Below are positions 39,775 to 48,750 of a stretch of 64,000 nt of DNA, one piece after another. The position numbers and the translations under genes are program-made. The number at the start of each line of letters is the position of its first letter. The first letter of the stretch is position 1. Source of the DNA: Microcaldota archaeon (GTDB lineage Archaea; Micrarchaeota; Micrarchaeia; Anstonellales; Bilamarchaeaceae); assembly GCA_023129075.1 (NCBI GenBank), contig JAGMCT010000010.1:1-64000 (forward strand), read 5' to 3'. The notes beneath the pieces are model-generated. The model was not told the origin of the DNA. It saw only the letters and a program-made list of their open reading frames with translations, and searched no databases.

Positions 39775-40710
39775 ATGTTTGAACTGGCCATTCTGCTTGC
39801 TTCCTTTATTGCAGGTTTTTTCCTTATGATTTATTGCGGAGGCAAAGCGGTCAAGGAAGCAGAAGCCCTTGCAGTGGCACTCAACATCTCTCCGATTATT
39901 ATAGGCCTTGTTATACTCTCCATCGGCACGGACCTGCCTGAGATCGCCACCTCTATTATTTCCTCAATACAGGGACACGGGGATATAGTTGTTGGCGATG
40001 CTCTTGGTTCCTGCCTTTTGCAGATAACAGTTGTTTTTGGAGTTATCGCTATTTATTCAAGAGTTAAATCTTTTAACACCACAGAGGTTCTTTTTGCAGG
40101 TGGAGGTGCGGTTGTTGCGCTTATTGCAGGTCTTTTTATAATTTCTGATGGAAACATCCAAAGGTGGGAATCCATTTTTCTTTTCCTTGTCTATATTTGT
40201 ATAATGTTCTTCCTGAAGAACAAACTGAATAATACAGTGCCTTTGAAGAAACCACCTTTCAAGAACTATGCGATTCATTTTATTCTGATATCCATCGCCC
40301 TTACAGGTGTTCTGCTCGGCTCTTTTGTTGTTGTAAACTCCATAATCGAATTCTCGTTACTTTTCGGGATACCGGAATACTTGGTAAGTTTCTTTGGAGC
40401 AGCAATAGCTACCTCGCTTCCGGAATTGGTTATTGATTTCACTGCGATAAGAAGAGGGAAGATGAGCCTGGTTATAGGGGACCTATTCGGAAGCAACATT
40501 GTAGACTGCACATTAGCATTGGGAATCGGGCCGTTAATCGCACCTATACTTCTTTCCGTAGGCATAGCATTAACGACTGGTTTTTACCTGCTTTTTGCAA
40601 CTCTCGCAGTTATAGGCATTCTTTTATGGAGGAAAAAACTGGATATCTGGACAGGAATTGCATTCATCCTTCTTTACCTTGGTTCATACCTTACCCTTTT
40701 CTTTGTCTGA
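39775..40710 (+). CDS. Na+/Ca2+ exchanger family protein
   Basis: A 311-residue cation/Ca2+ antiporter of the CaCA family with about ten transmembrane segments and two inverted alpha repeats: GTDLPEIATSII with GDALGSCLLQ (about residues 50-85), and ATSLPELVIDF with GDLFGSNIVDC (about 210-245). The paired acidic residues of each repeat are present. Ion selectivity is inferred from family only. Divergent from the YkgJ-like gene with an 11-bp gap, so transcription probably starts inside the opposite gene's 5' end. Confidence 0.88.
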   Translation: MFELAILLASFIAGFFLMIYCGGKAVKEAEALAVALNISPIIIGLVILSIGTDLPEIATSIISSIQGHGDIVVGDALGSCLLQITVVFGVIAIYSRVKSFNTTEVLFAGGGAVVALIAGLFIISDGNIQRWESIFLFLVYICIMFFLKNKLNNTVPLKKPPFKNYAIHFILISIALTGVLLGSFVVVNSIIEFSLLFGIPEYLVSFFGAAIATSLPELVIDFTAIRRGKMSLVIGDLFGSNIVDCTLALGIGPLIAPILLSVGIALTTGFYLLFATLAVIGILLWRKKLDIWTGIAFILLYLGSYLTLFFV

Positions 40711-40791
40711 ATTTATTCATTGTATTCAGATTCAAGCCCAGACATAGACTTTCCCTAAAACATTTAAAGGATAACATGTATTTCTATTTCT

Positions 40792-41274
40792 ATGAAAACT
40801 CTTGTTGTATTCTATTCAAGGACAGGAACCACAAAAAAGGTCGCAAAAATGCTTTCGGTTCTTCTTAAGGCAGACCTTGAAGAGATTATAGACACAAAAA
40901 ATAGAAATGGTTTTATCAATTATTTAATCTCTACAATTGATGCAATCCAGAAAAAGTATACAAAGATAAAGAAAACAGAGAAGGACCCTGCAGATTACGA
41001 TTTGGTAGTGATTGGAACTCCAGTATGGTTCTATAATCTTCCCCCTGCAGTAAGAACATATCTTTTTGAAAACCAGATGAGATTTAGCAAAACCGCTTTC
41101 TTCTGCACCCAGAGAAGTGCAGGAGCAGAGGATATTCTTAAGGAAATGGAAGAATTATGCGAAGAAACCCCGCAAGCTTCCATGGTACTGACAAAAAGAG
41201 AGGTAATGAAAAAGGAATACTCAAAAAAACTGAAAGAATTTGTCGGTGCATTAAAGAAACCAGAGCAGAAGTAA
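40792..41274 (+). CDS. Flavodoxin-like protein
   Basis: A 160-residue flavodoxin-fold protein. The FMN phosphate loop is at the N-terminus (VVFYSRTGTTKKVAKML), DYDLVVIGTPVWFYNLPP lies where the isoalloxazine-binding loop is expected, and TAFFCTQRSAGAEDILKE follows. It resembles the larger flavodoxin/NADPH-quinone reductase group used for electron transfer; the partner is not known. TATA-like acatttaaagg precedes it by about 35 bp. Confidence 0.82.
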   Translation: MKTLVVFYSRTGTTKKVAKMLSVLLKADLEEIIDTKNRNGFINYLISTIDAIQKKYTKIKKTEKDPADYDLVVIGTPVWFYNLPPAVRTYLFENQMRFSKTAFFCTQRSAGAEDILKEMEELCEETPQASMVLTKREVMKKEYSKKLKEFVGALKKPEQK

Positions 41275-41311
41275 GCAAAACCTTTTTATAAAGTATTACG
41301 TTTTTTTATCC

Positions 41312-42487
41312 ATGGTTGAACTTTTATCCTTCCTTATATTAATCTCGGCAGGATTATTCTTATCTGAAATTTTCCGCAGGCTTCATGTTCCATATGTTGT
41401 TGGATTGATTATTGCAGGAATCCTCATCGGTCCGTATGTTTTTAATATTCTTACAATTGATCCGATCATAGAATTCCTTGGTTCAATAGGGCTTATTTTC
41501 CTGATGTTCATGGCAGGGCTTGAGATAAGGCTTTCAAGCTTTGAAAAACTTAGGAATGGTATTGCAGGTCTTACATTGTTGAATGCATTGATACCGTTCA
41601 CAGCAGGCTTCCTTATTGCTCTTTATTTTGGATATGGTCTTCTTTCCGCATTCCTTCTTGGAATAATATTTATCTCTTCCTCAATAGCAATAGTGATTCC
41701 TTCACTGGAAAGGCACGGCCTTCTCAAATCCAGGGTGGGGCAGTCAATAGTTGCCTCAACAATCCTTGAGGATGTTCTCAGCCTTGTCCTTCTTTCTATT
41801 GTTCTTCAGAGCATCAACCCAACAACTTCAATTCCCCTGCCTATATTCTATGTTCTTCTTTTCTCAGCACTCATAGGCCTGAAATACATACTTCCAAAAA
41901 TAAGGGAATACCTTTTCCCGAGAAGCTGGAAGGAAAAATATCTGTTTGAGCAGGACCTGCGCTTCATCTTTGTAATTCTTATAGCAATAGTTGTATTCTT
42001 TGAGATACTCGGTGTGCATCCAATAATTGCAGGTTTCTTCACGGGTTTTGCCCTTTCTGAATCCATAAAAAGCGAGAAACTAAAAGAGAAACTCCATGCA
42101 ATAAGCTACGGCCTTTTTATTCCTGCATTTTTCATAATTATAGGCGCCCAGACGGATATAGGCGTTTTCCTTACAGTTGGAAGTGCTGCAGTAATAACCG
42201 CAGTCGTTCTTACTGCTTCTATCGGCTCGAAATTCATAAGCGGATGGATTGGAGGAAGATTAATGGGATTCAATTCTACTGAGAGTGCACTTGTAGGAGC
42301 TTCAACCATCCCACAGTTGAGCACCACCCTTGCGGTTGCATTCGTAGGCCTTGAATTCAACCTTCTTGACCAGCAATTAATTACTGCAATGATTGCCCTG
42401 AGTATTGTAACTACCTTTGTAGGTCCTCTGCTGGTTGCTATGATAGCAAATAAACTGAAGGAAAAGATCCCTGTTCTTAAGAAATAA
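41312..42487 (+). CDS. CPA2-type Na+/H+ (or K+/H+) antiporter
   Basis: A 391-residue monovalent cation:proton antiporter with about twelve membrane segments. Family landmarks include GLIIAGILIGPYV, GSIGLIFLMFMAGLEI (the LMFMAGLE core), ASTILEDVLSLVLL (the acidic E-D pair of the ion-binding site) and HPIIAGFFTGFALS. It lacks the C-terminal TrkA domain found in KefB/KefC. A TATA-like ctttttataaag (41281-41292) is about 25 bp upstream. Likely role is cation and pH balance, together with TrkHA. Confidence 0.87.
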   Translation: MVELLSFLILISAGLFLSEIFRRLHVPYVVGLIIAGILIGPYVFNILTIDPIIEFLGSIGLIFLMFMAGLEIRLSSFEKLRNGIAGLTLLNALIPFTAGFLIALYFGYGLLSAFLLGIIFISSSIAIVIPSLERHGLLKSRVGQSIVASTILEDVLSLVLLSIVLQSINPTTSIPLPIFYVLLFSALIGLKYILPKIREYLFPRSWKEKYLFEQDLRFIFVILIAIVVFFEILGVHPIIAGFFTGFALSESIKSEKLKEKLHAISYGLFIPAFFIIIGAQTDIGVFLTVGSAAVITAVVLTASIGSKFISGWIGGRLMGFNSTESALVGASTIPQLSTTLAVAFVGLEFNLLDQQLITAMIALSIVTTFVGPLLVAMIANKLKEKIPVLKK

Positions 42488-42488
42488 A

Positions 42489-42644
42489 TTACTCTTCTTC
42501 TGCAAATTTCTTGATTGCCTCTAAGTTTTCAACAATCATTTTTGCCTTTACTTTCCCGAACCTGAACGGGAATTGGTCATTTTCATTTCTCTTGATGACA
42601 ATCAGCTTGTTTCCTTTGTATTCCGTAAACTCTATTGTAGACAT
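42489..42644 (-). CDS. Small uncharacterised protein
   Basis: A 51-residue protein beginning MSTIEFTEYKGNKLIVIKRN, then PFRFGKVKAKMIVENLEAIK and an acidic end. A good aggtga ribosome-binding site lies 6 nt before the ATG at 42644; longer in-frame reading is not supported. Strand-strand-helix pattern. I have seen similar small archaeal proteins without known role. It is convergent with the antiporter gene (1-bp gap). Confidence 0.6.
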   Translation of the reverse strand: MSTIEFTEYKGNKLIVIKRNENDQFPFRFGKVKAKMIVENLEAIKKFAEEE

Positions 42645-42683
42645 AATTTCACCTTTATTATATAAATTTAAATACATTTATAA

Positions 42684-43505
42684 TTATTCCTGAATTTTTT
42701 CCAATTCAACTTCTTGGGACAAATTTTCTGTAACTCCCTTTAAATGTGCACTTCCAATTTCTGCAAGAAGCTTATCTATTTCATCCCTTTCTAATAACTC
42801 CACAATACTTTTTGCCATTACCCTATCCCGTTTGTCTATTACTGGTTCCTGGAGTTCTCCAAAATCGTATTCGTATTCGTTTTCATTTGGTATCTCCCCG
42901 ATTGTATTATAGTACTGAAAAGGAGAAATTAACAGAGAGAGTGTGAATTCACTAAATAAGAGCATTTTTTCTTTAAAAGATAGATTGTCAAAAAAATCAT
43001 TAGAACCCTCTAATGGATATATATTATAATTGTTTTTTGCAGTATGGGCCAGTGGTTTATACCACCTTCCAGACCCTAATCTATAATATAAATAAGATGT
43101 ATCAAAGAAGCCCCTATAAATCCATCCATAAATATAATTTTTTGTAGAAGTATTTTTTCTGAAACCAATACCAACTTCACATGCAAAATACTTGTGCTCC
43201 TCAATAAGTTTTTTTGCAATTTCATATTCTTTTTTTGTATACATATGTGTTTCGCCGACCAATGTCAGATATTTTTCTTTTCCATTGATATTTACTTTAT
43301 ATCCATTAATTTCCAATTCATTGATTGTCATTCCCTGCTCAATCTCAGGTTTCCTGTGTTTGAAATAATGGTAGCCAACATGAGTAGACAATGTCAAAAA
43401 TGCAGTAAGATATGCTATGCCCGCCATTCTCAGGCTCTTTTTTGCAAACCATTTTAATTTCCTGAATCTGCGGCCTTTTTCCGCAGGTTTCTTCAATTTT
43501 TTCAT
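42684..43505 (-). CDS. TraB/TIKI-like membrane protein
   Basis: A 273-residue protein with an N-terminal transmembrane helix (about 27-48, MAGIAYLTAFLTLSTHVGYH) after a basic leader. Residues 78-255 resemble the TraB/TIKI/GumN superfamily of possible metalloproteases: the first GxxH-like motif is LVGETHMY (about 82-89) and the second is IGSAHLKGV near 250. The characteristic E/R positions are hard to assign by eye. The substrate is unknown. The gene is separated from the ZIP gene by a short A-rich spacer. Confidence 0.6.
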   Translation of the reverse strand: MKKLKKPAEKGRRFRKLKWFAKKSLRMAGIAYLTAFLTLSTHVGYHYFKHRKPEIEQGMTINELEINGYKVNINGKEKYLTLVGETHMYTKKEYEIAKKLIEEHKYFACEVGIGFRKNTSTKNYIYGWIYRGFFDTSYLYYRLGSGRWYKPLAHTAKNNYNIYPLEGSNDFFDNLSFKEKMLLFSEFTLSLLISPFQYYNTIGEIPNENEYEYDFGELQEPVIDKRDRVMAKSIVELLERDEIDKLLAEIGSAHLKGVTENLSQEVELEKIQE

Positions 43506-43575
43506 ACAATACTATATAAGCACACAATTTTAAATATCCCTGTTACCCCCCTAATTGAGTTGAAAAAAAATGCAA

Positions 43576-44334
43576 TCAAAGTAGATACAAACTCAGTGCC
43601 ATCACGAACATCCCCATTATTATTCCAACTATCGACAAATGCGAGTTTTCACCTTTAAAGGTTAATGGAAGCAACTCATCAAAACTTATGAACACCATTA
43701 TACCTGCTACAAATGCTAATATAGCCGACAAAAGCATGGGAGTGAGAAAAGGACTCAGCAAAAGAAAACCTATTACTGCTCCCACAGGTTCTGCTACTCC
43801 AGAGAGAAAAGACCACATAAACGCCTTCTTTCTACTTTTTGTTGCATAAAAAATCGGCATAGAGATTGCTATTCCCTCAGGAATATTGTGTATTGCTATT
43901 GCAATTGCCAGGGGAATCCCCAGATTGACATCCTTCAATGTGGCCATGAAAGTCACAAGCCCTTCAGGAAAATTGTGTATTGCGATTCCTAAGGCAATAA
44001 AAACCCCAGCCTTCATTAATTTCCTATTTTTTTTGTCTACTTTCATATGTTCTGCGATATACTCGTGCGGAATCAGAAAATCGATAAGTGCGATGAAGAG
44101 TATTCCAGCAAAAAAGGCTAAATTCCCGAATAGAAAACCAATATCCGCAACTGCCGAAGGTAAAAGTTCAGAAAATGAGATGTAAATCATAACCCCTGCC
44201 GAAAAGCCCAATGCAATACACAGGTGGGAATCTTTAAATTTTTTAATGAATAACGCAATCAAGCTTCCGATACCTGTGGATAATCCTGCAAAGATAGTCA
44301 GCGCGAGTGCAAGCCAAATCACTGTTGTTTCCAT
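43576..44334 (-). CDS. ZIP family metal transporter
   Basis: A 252-residue transporter for zinc or related divalent metals with eight membrane segments. The paired metal-binding motifs are evident: IHNFPEGLVTFMATL (segment 4) and IAIHNIPEGIAISMPI (segment 5), separated by DVNLGIPLA. It is closest to the ZupT/GufA-like microbial ZIPs. A 27-bp imperfect inverted repeat lies next to the TATA element upstream (44381-44416), so metal-responsive control is likely but unproven. Confidence 0.9.
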   Translation of the reverse strand: METTVIWLALALTIFAGLSTGIGSLIALFIKKFKDSHLCIALGFSAGVMIYISFSELLPSAVADIGFLFGNLAFFAGILFIALIDFLIPHEYIAEHMKVDKKNRKLMKAGVFIALGIAIHNFPEGLVTFMATLKDVNLGIPLAIAIAIHNIPEGIAISMPIFYATKSRKKAFMWSFLSGVAEPVGAVIGFLLLSPFLTPMLLSAILAFVAGIMVFISFDELLPLTFKGENSHLSIVGIIMGMFVMALSLYLL

Positions 44335-44380
44335 TTACGCACCGTTTCATTTATGTACAAATTAGTAGTACTCCAAGAAG

Positions 44381-44416
44381 TTTTAAAAAGATGAGTCAGA
44401 CCGTCCGTCTCTCATC
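44381..44416 (-). promoter_or_regulatory. TATA box and adjoining inverted repeat upstream of the ZIP gene
   Basis: On the minus strand the TATA-like ctttttaaaa (44381-44390) lies about 50 bp before the ATG. Adjoining it upstream is the hairpin-like repeat gatgag-tc-agac-cgtcc-gtct-ctcatc (44390-44416), whose arms pair except for the tc bulge. A metal-responsive regulator binding here could block TBP/TFB. The rest of 44335-44502 shows nothing else clear. Confidence 0.45.
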
Positions 44417-44502
44417 ATCCGCTTTCGCGTAAGAGATCACCTTTATCATCATCCTCAATTTTATCTATTGGTGCGCAAAAAATAAAAGCATGTACGGTAA
44501 TC

Positions 44503-45264
44503 CTATTCTTTTGAAATCTTCCATATCAACTTAAAATAATTTCTGAAAGAATCCGCGGTTTCCTTATTGTCTATAACTACTGCAGCAGGATTTTCCGTCC
44601 ATATTGCAATCAGTGTTTTGTTCCCGTAAATGTTGATTGCAGTGGGTGTTACAAACTCCCTTGGGATAAACCGGACATTTGCATACTTTTCGCCTTTTCT
44701 GTCCTTTCCTATGCTGTCTTGCAGGTCCTCGTTAATAATAATCCAGAGTTCCACCCCTTTTTCCTCCCTTTTTTGATGAAATTTCTTTATGAACCTCCTG
44801 AATCTTGGAAAAACCTGGGGAACCGTGCTCACTCCAAAAACATGGACTTCATCCCCTCTCTCAACACTCCTCAGCATATCGTCAAATGCACTCTTCATCC
44901 CGTTCCATCCGGTAAAAAATCTTACTTCCTGAGGTTTTTTTCCTTCCTTCTCAAGTGCAAGAATCCCTGGAATCATCTCTTTTATTTTTTTCTTTTGTTT
45001 TTCTATCTTCTTTTCCTTTTCCTCTAGAAGTTCTATCAGCCTGTCAGGAGGAGCAGCTTTGAAGTATTTTTTATTATTCTTTATTATATAGCTTGCAAGT
45101 CCCATGGAAAGCAGTCTTTCCAGGCAGAAGTAGACGGTGGATTTCTGCATCTTTATCTTTGAGATAATACCTGTGGTTGTTGTCTCCCCCAGCCCAATCA
45201 ACGCAAGGTATACATTTGCCTCTCCTTTTGTCAGCCCCAGCTCCTCAAGTTTTTTTGTTTCCAT
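44503..45264 (-). CDS. TrmB family transcriptional regulator
   Basis: A 253-residue regulator. Residues 1-75 form a winged-helix domain (LGLTKGEANVYLALIGLGET; IISKIKMQKSTVYFCLERLL). A coiled coil (about 78-105) follows, then an effector domain (about 110-253) with VRFFTGWNGMKSAFDDM and DEVHVFGVSTVPQ. This layout fits archaeal TrmB-type regulators, though the sugar-binding domain is not obviously complete. It is divergent from the sigma-70-like gene with a 112-bp shared region containing a 12-bp palindrome over its own TATA element. Confidence 0.8.
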   Translation of the reverse strand: METKKLEELGLTKGEANVYLALIGLGETTTTGIISKIKMQKSTVYFCLERLLSMGLASYIIKNNKKYFKAAPPDRLIELLEEKEKKIEKQKKKIKEMIPGILALEKEGKKPQEVRFFTGWNGMKSAFDDMLRSVERGDEVHVFGVSTVPQVFPRFRRFIKKFHQKREEKGVELWIIINEDLQDSIGKDRKGEKYANVRFIPREFVTPTAINIYGNKTLIAIWTENPAAVVIDNKETADSFRNYFKLIWKISKE

Positions 45265-45286
45265 GACATTATTGCTCTCTTGGAGT

Positions 45287-45340
45287 ATTTAAACATATGT
45301 TTTTTTCGTCCAGTTAATAGACTACTTAACTATAAATTCA
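45287..45340. promoter_or_regulatory. Divergent promoter region with palindrome between trmB-like and sigma-like genes
   Basis: The perfect palindrome aaacatatgttt (45291-45302) overlaps the minus-strand TATA (tttaaata, 45287-45294), which is about 25 bp from the regulator's ATG at 45264. This is the layout expected for autorepression. For the other direction, ctataaatt (about 45331-45340) is a TATA-like element about 40 bp before the sigma-like ATG at 45377. Confidence 0.45.
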
Positions 45341-45376
45341 TAGTAAGCCATATCTAATAACACCAAAGTGATTATT

Positions 45377-46387
45377 ATGAAAGAACAATACATTGAACCC
45401 GAAGAACTGCAGAGGATTATTGAGCCGTTGGTAAAACCGCGGGATTATCTTGAGGAAGAGGTAAAACGATGCGAAAAAGAACTTATAAGACTTTATAATG
45501 GGCATAAATTAGGGCGCATGAGGATTGTTCATGCCCTGCTTGAACTTGGGATTGAGCCCTGTGAAGTAAGGAACACAAAATTTGGGAGGATTGCACTTCC
45601 AGTAAGAACGATTAAGGAAGCATGGAAGATGGTGATGGAGAATGAAGGACTTATAAAAACAGCAGCAAAAGTGATGGGCTATGTCTTCCCTTTCTCTGAA
45701 GATGTACTGCAGACAGTGAGGGAACACATGTTCATAGCGGCCCTGTTCTGGGATAAAAACAAAGCTAAATTTTCAACCTATTTCTTTTCCTGTCTAGGTC
45801 ATTGTAAAAGGCAGATTCTTAAAGAGAGATACCATGCAAAGGTTCCAGTTTACATTATGGAAAGATTGTACAAATTATATAAGATGAAAAAGAAATTTCC
45901 CTGGAAAACCAATGAAGAGATTGCAGAGAAGCTGGGAATTTCTGAGGAAGAACTTGGAAAACTTAAACAAATAAGCAGAATGACTTGGTCCCACTTGGCA
46001 AGGACGGATTTGGATTTTTTCCTGTACCAGGGAGAAGATGACATGGTTCTTACTGAAGGCTGGAGGAAAAAATGGACCCTAAGCAATAGGGTTCTTTCCG
46101 AAGAGCTTGTAGAAAAGCTTGAAACACACAAGCAGATAGAAGAGAGTTTGTACCAGCATGAACTTGAGAATGCAATGGAAGATGCGTTCAAGGTTCTCTC
46201 CCTTGGCAAAAAAATGGTTTTGAAGAAGAGGTTCGGTTTTGAGGATGATAAGGAGCAAACTCTGCAGAAAGTGGGCGACCATTTTGGTGTTACAAGGCAA
46301 AGAGTGGAGCAGATAGAGAAGATTGCCCTGAAAAAACTGCGCGGAGGAAAGACAGGAAAAAAACTCAAAGCATTCTTGGTGAGGTGA
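45377..46387 (+). CDS. Sigma-70 family transcription factor-like protein
   Basis: A 336-residue protein that resembles bacterial sigma-70 factors. Region 2 is at about residues 88-152: ENEGLIKTAAKVMGYVF, then DKNKAKFSTYFFSCLGHCKRQI in the position of the bacterial FSTYATWWIRQAI. Region 3 (about 154-208) reads AKVPVYIMERLYKLYK, then TNEEIAEKLGISEEELGKL. Region 4 (about 262-325) reads LSLGKKMVLKKRFGFEDDKE, then TLQKVGDHFGVTRQRVEQIE with ALKKLR, the classic -35-binding helix-turn-helix. The N-terminal 85 residues contain another helical region and no clear region 1.1. Complete sigma factors were reported in uncultivated archaea by Rinke et al. 2013. Start chosen at ATG; an in-frame GTG lies 9 nt upstream. 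Confidence 0.85.
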   Translation: MKEQYIEPEELQRIIEPLVKPRDYLEEEVKRCEKELIRLYNGHKLGRMRIVHALLELGIEPCEVRNTKFGRIALPVRTIKEAWKMVMENEGLIKTAAKVMGYVFPFSEDVLQTVREHMFIAALFWDKNKAKFSTYFFSCLGHCKRQILKERYHAKVPVYIMERLYKLYKMKKKFPWKTNEEIAEKLGISEEELGKLKQISRMTWSHLARTDLDFFLYQGEDDMVLTEGWRKKWTLSNRVLSEELVEKLETHKQIEESLYQHELENAMEDAFKVLSLGKKMVLKKRFGFEDDKEQTLQKVGDHFGVTRQRVEQIEKIALKKLRGGKTGKKLKAFLVR

Positions 46388-46430
46388 TTTTGGGGTTATT
46401 ATTTTAAATCCCACCCTTCAAACAATCCCC

Positions 46431-48737
46431 ATGAAAAAAATTTTTGTTCTCTTTGTTTTAGGATTACTGTTTTTACAGGGTTTTGCAAGTGCGCAGTTCT
46501 TTACTAATGCAGACGACCCTGCAGCACAGGAGGTCCTTGAGAAAACCGCACAATCTCTTGGCTGGCCCACTACTATGGCTCCAAAGACCGAAACAACAGG
46601 TATTGGATATCAGATTTCCCCTTATGGGGCTGTGCAGGACCCTGATATTTTTGCAGCGATTGCAGTTGCACAAAACGATGAGCAGGTTTTCAATATTCTT
46701 AATATACTTCAGGATAATGGGTTCAGGAGAACAACCTACCAGGGAAGGGATGCGGTAATAATGCACCCAGGAGACCAGATATGCAACCCAAAACAAGGAA
46801 CGCAGTTGTGGTGGATTCTTGAATGGGTTAGAGGAGCTGCAACCGTTATTGCACAGGCATTGGGAACAGAAAGTTTTAATGCAGAAGAGATTTGCTTTGA
46901 CTCTTATGAAACATACGGCTGGAGATGCGGAAAATATCTTTTTATTGTGCAGGACCAGACAGATGCTGGAAATGGAGCATCAATAGCAAATAGCCTATAC
47001 TTAAGGGCAGAAGAGGCAAACCTCTGCGGTATAGAGGATTCGGTTGTTATTCTAGTGGAATCCTCAGATAGGTCAGGAGTAAAAACCCTTTCCCATTTCC
47101 AGGATATTGCCCAGGAGGTCAATGCATATTACAGCTACAATGGATATGGAGAAATAGGGTTCACCTACACATTCTTTGATGCTGACGGTGCAATGGGTTC
47201 AGATGACTGGTATACATTGAGCCAGCCAGCCAATTCATACAAATGGAGCAGTTTTATAGGTGCAGCAATAAAAAAAGCATTCACAAACAAGGACCTTCCT
47301 GAACATGTTTATCTTGAAAGGATTGTTGTTGTGCATCCGGGCAAAGGATCTCAGATGGGTGGAGGCCCGAAGGATACCTTCTTCTCTGCATGCATGTGGA
47401 TGAATCCAAGTGAGGTTTATGAGGTCCAGGGGCTGAACAACAAGATAAAGATACATGCAAAAAACGTTGTAATGGTAAGCGAATACGATGAGGTAGGGAC
47501 ATGGGCGCATGAATTCGGCCATACATTATATGGAAAGAATATTCAGCAGAACGGTCCTGGGCAGGTTTACCGCATTGTTGATAGATATAACTATGATAGT
47601 AATCCCTCAAGGAAATACGGTTCAATCTGGTCCTGGGGGCTTATGGGAACAGGAAATTGGTGGGGAAACCCTTCCCAGACCTCGCCGGTTCACATGAGCG
47701 GTTTTACAAAAGAAGCTGCAAATTGGTTAAGGTACAAAACAATAACCGAGTTTGATAAAACCTATACAGAAATCTCTCTTGAAAATAAGAACATGGGAGA
47801 CACCATTCTAAGGATTGATGACCCGCAGAAAGCAGATGCAAGATTCTTTTATATTATGGAAGCAAGGGATTCCTCTGTTGCTTTCGGGGCTCCTGAATCC
47901 GGTGTTGTACTATATAAAGTAGGATATGATACTACATACAATCATTATGTTGTCAATAATATCTGGCCTCAGAAAGGAAAGACAATAGGCAAGGTAAGTG
48001 AAGGCGAATATGTTATACCTACACTCAATTCGGTTTCAGGAAATGGCTCTGAGTACATAAATGTTCCTGCAAAGTTCAAGATTACACTGCAGTCCGAAAG
48101 CACTTCTCCTTACGAGGCAGAGATTGTAGTTGAGGAATACATTCCCCTGAACTTAAATGGTGTTATTACTACACCCAAGGCATTGATGAATTTATTGGGA
48201 GGGCTTATTGCAGGGACCCCTCTTCCAATGGCGCCTCCGGATTCCTTTGCAAACATACTGGGCCCGATACCACAATTGGACCTGCATGCTTATGATTCAT
48301 ATGGAAATCACGTAGGCATGAATTATGAAACCGGAGAATATGAAAACCAGATACCTGGAGCCATTGCTTCAGGAGATTTGAAGGATGATGAGGAATGGAT
48401 TTTCGTTCCGGAAGGTATGGATGTAAGATATGAACTTTCAGCAGAAAGGGCAAAGCAGTATCTTGAGAATAATCCTGAAGATGTTTCGGACTTTGAACCG
48501 GAAAAAGCAGAGCTTACATATGTGAAATTTGATGCATCCGGAGCAATGTATGTTGCCGATGGCGGAACTACAACAGTATCTCCAAATGTGCATACAAACC
48601 TTAAGCCTGCGGATGACCCTTCTCTGGATTATAGACCTGATAATATTCCCGGACTAAACAACAATGAGGAACCGTGCTGCTGCTTCCCTGCATTCATTTT
48701 GCTTGGGTTGGGACTGCTTGCAATAAAATATAAATAA
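46431..48737 (+). CDS. Secreted M6-like metallopeptidase with C-terminal membrane anchor
   Basis: A 768-residue exported protease-like protein. The signal peptide is residues 1-21 (MKKIFVLFVLGLLFLQGFASA). The zinc motif HEFGH is near residues 360-364. Downstream, SWGLMGTGNWWGNP and PVHMSGFTKEAANWL match the post-motif pattern of the M6 (immune inhibitor A) group. Beta-rich domains follow. The end, EEPCCCFPAFILLGLGLL, places three cysteines directly before a final transmembrane helix. Likely a surface-anchored peptidase that acts on external proteins. A TATA-like ttattattttaaat precedes it by about 25 bp. Confidence 0.8.
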   Translation: MKKIFVLFVLGLLFLQGFASAQFFTNADDPAAQEVLEKTAQSLGWPTTMAPKTETTGIGYQISPYGAVQDPDIFAAIAVAQNDEQVFNILNILQDNGFRRTTYQGRDAVIMHPGDQICNPKQGTQLWWILEWVRGAATVIAQALGTESFNAEEICFDSYETYGWRCGKYLFIVQDQTDAGNGASIANSLYLRAEEANLCGIEDSVVILVESSDRSGVKTLSHFQDIAQEVNAYYSYNGYGEIGFTYTFFDADGAMGSDDWYTLSQPANSYKWSSFIGAAIKKAFTNKDLPEHVYLERIVVVHPGKGSQMGGGPKDTFFSACMWMNPSEVYEVQGLNNKIKIHAKNVVMVSEYDEVGTWAHEFGHTLYGKNIQQNGPGQVYRIVDRYNYDSNPSRKYGSIWSWGLMGTGNWWGNPSQTSPVHMSGFTKEAANWLRYKTITEFDKTYTEISLENKNMGDTILRIDDPQKADARFFYIMEARDSSVAFGAPESGVVLYKVGYDTTYNHYVVNNIWPQKGKTIGKVSEGEYVIPTLNSVSGNGSEYINVPAKFKITLQSESTSPYEAEIVVEEYIPLNLNGVITTPKALMNLLGGLIAGTPLPMAPPDSFANILGPIPQLDLHAYDSYGNHVGMNYETGEYENQIPGAIASGDLKDDEEWIFVPEGMDVRYELSAERAKQYLENNPEDVSDFEPEKAELTYVKFDASGAMYVADGGTTTVSPNVHTNLKPADDPSLDYRPDNIPGLNNNEEPCCCFPAFILLGLGLLAIKYK

Positions 48738-48750
48738 AAAGGAAAAAACC

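Noticed and set aside
44335-44502. Possible small gene between the ZIP and regulator genes
   Set aside because: No frame with a start and ribosome-binding site; the region is explained by promoter-like elements.
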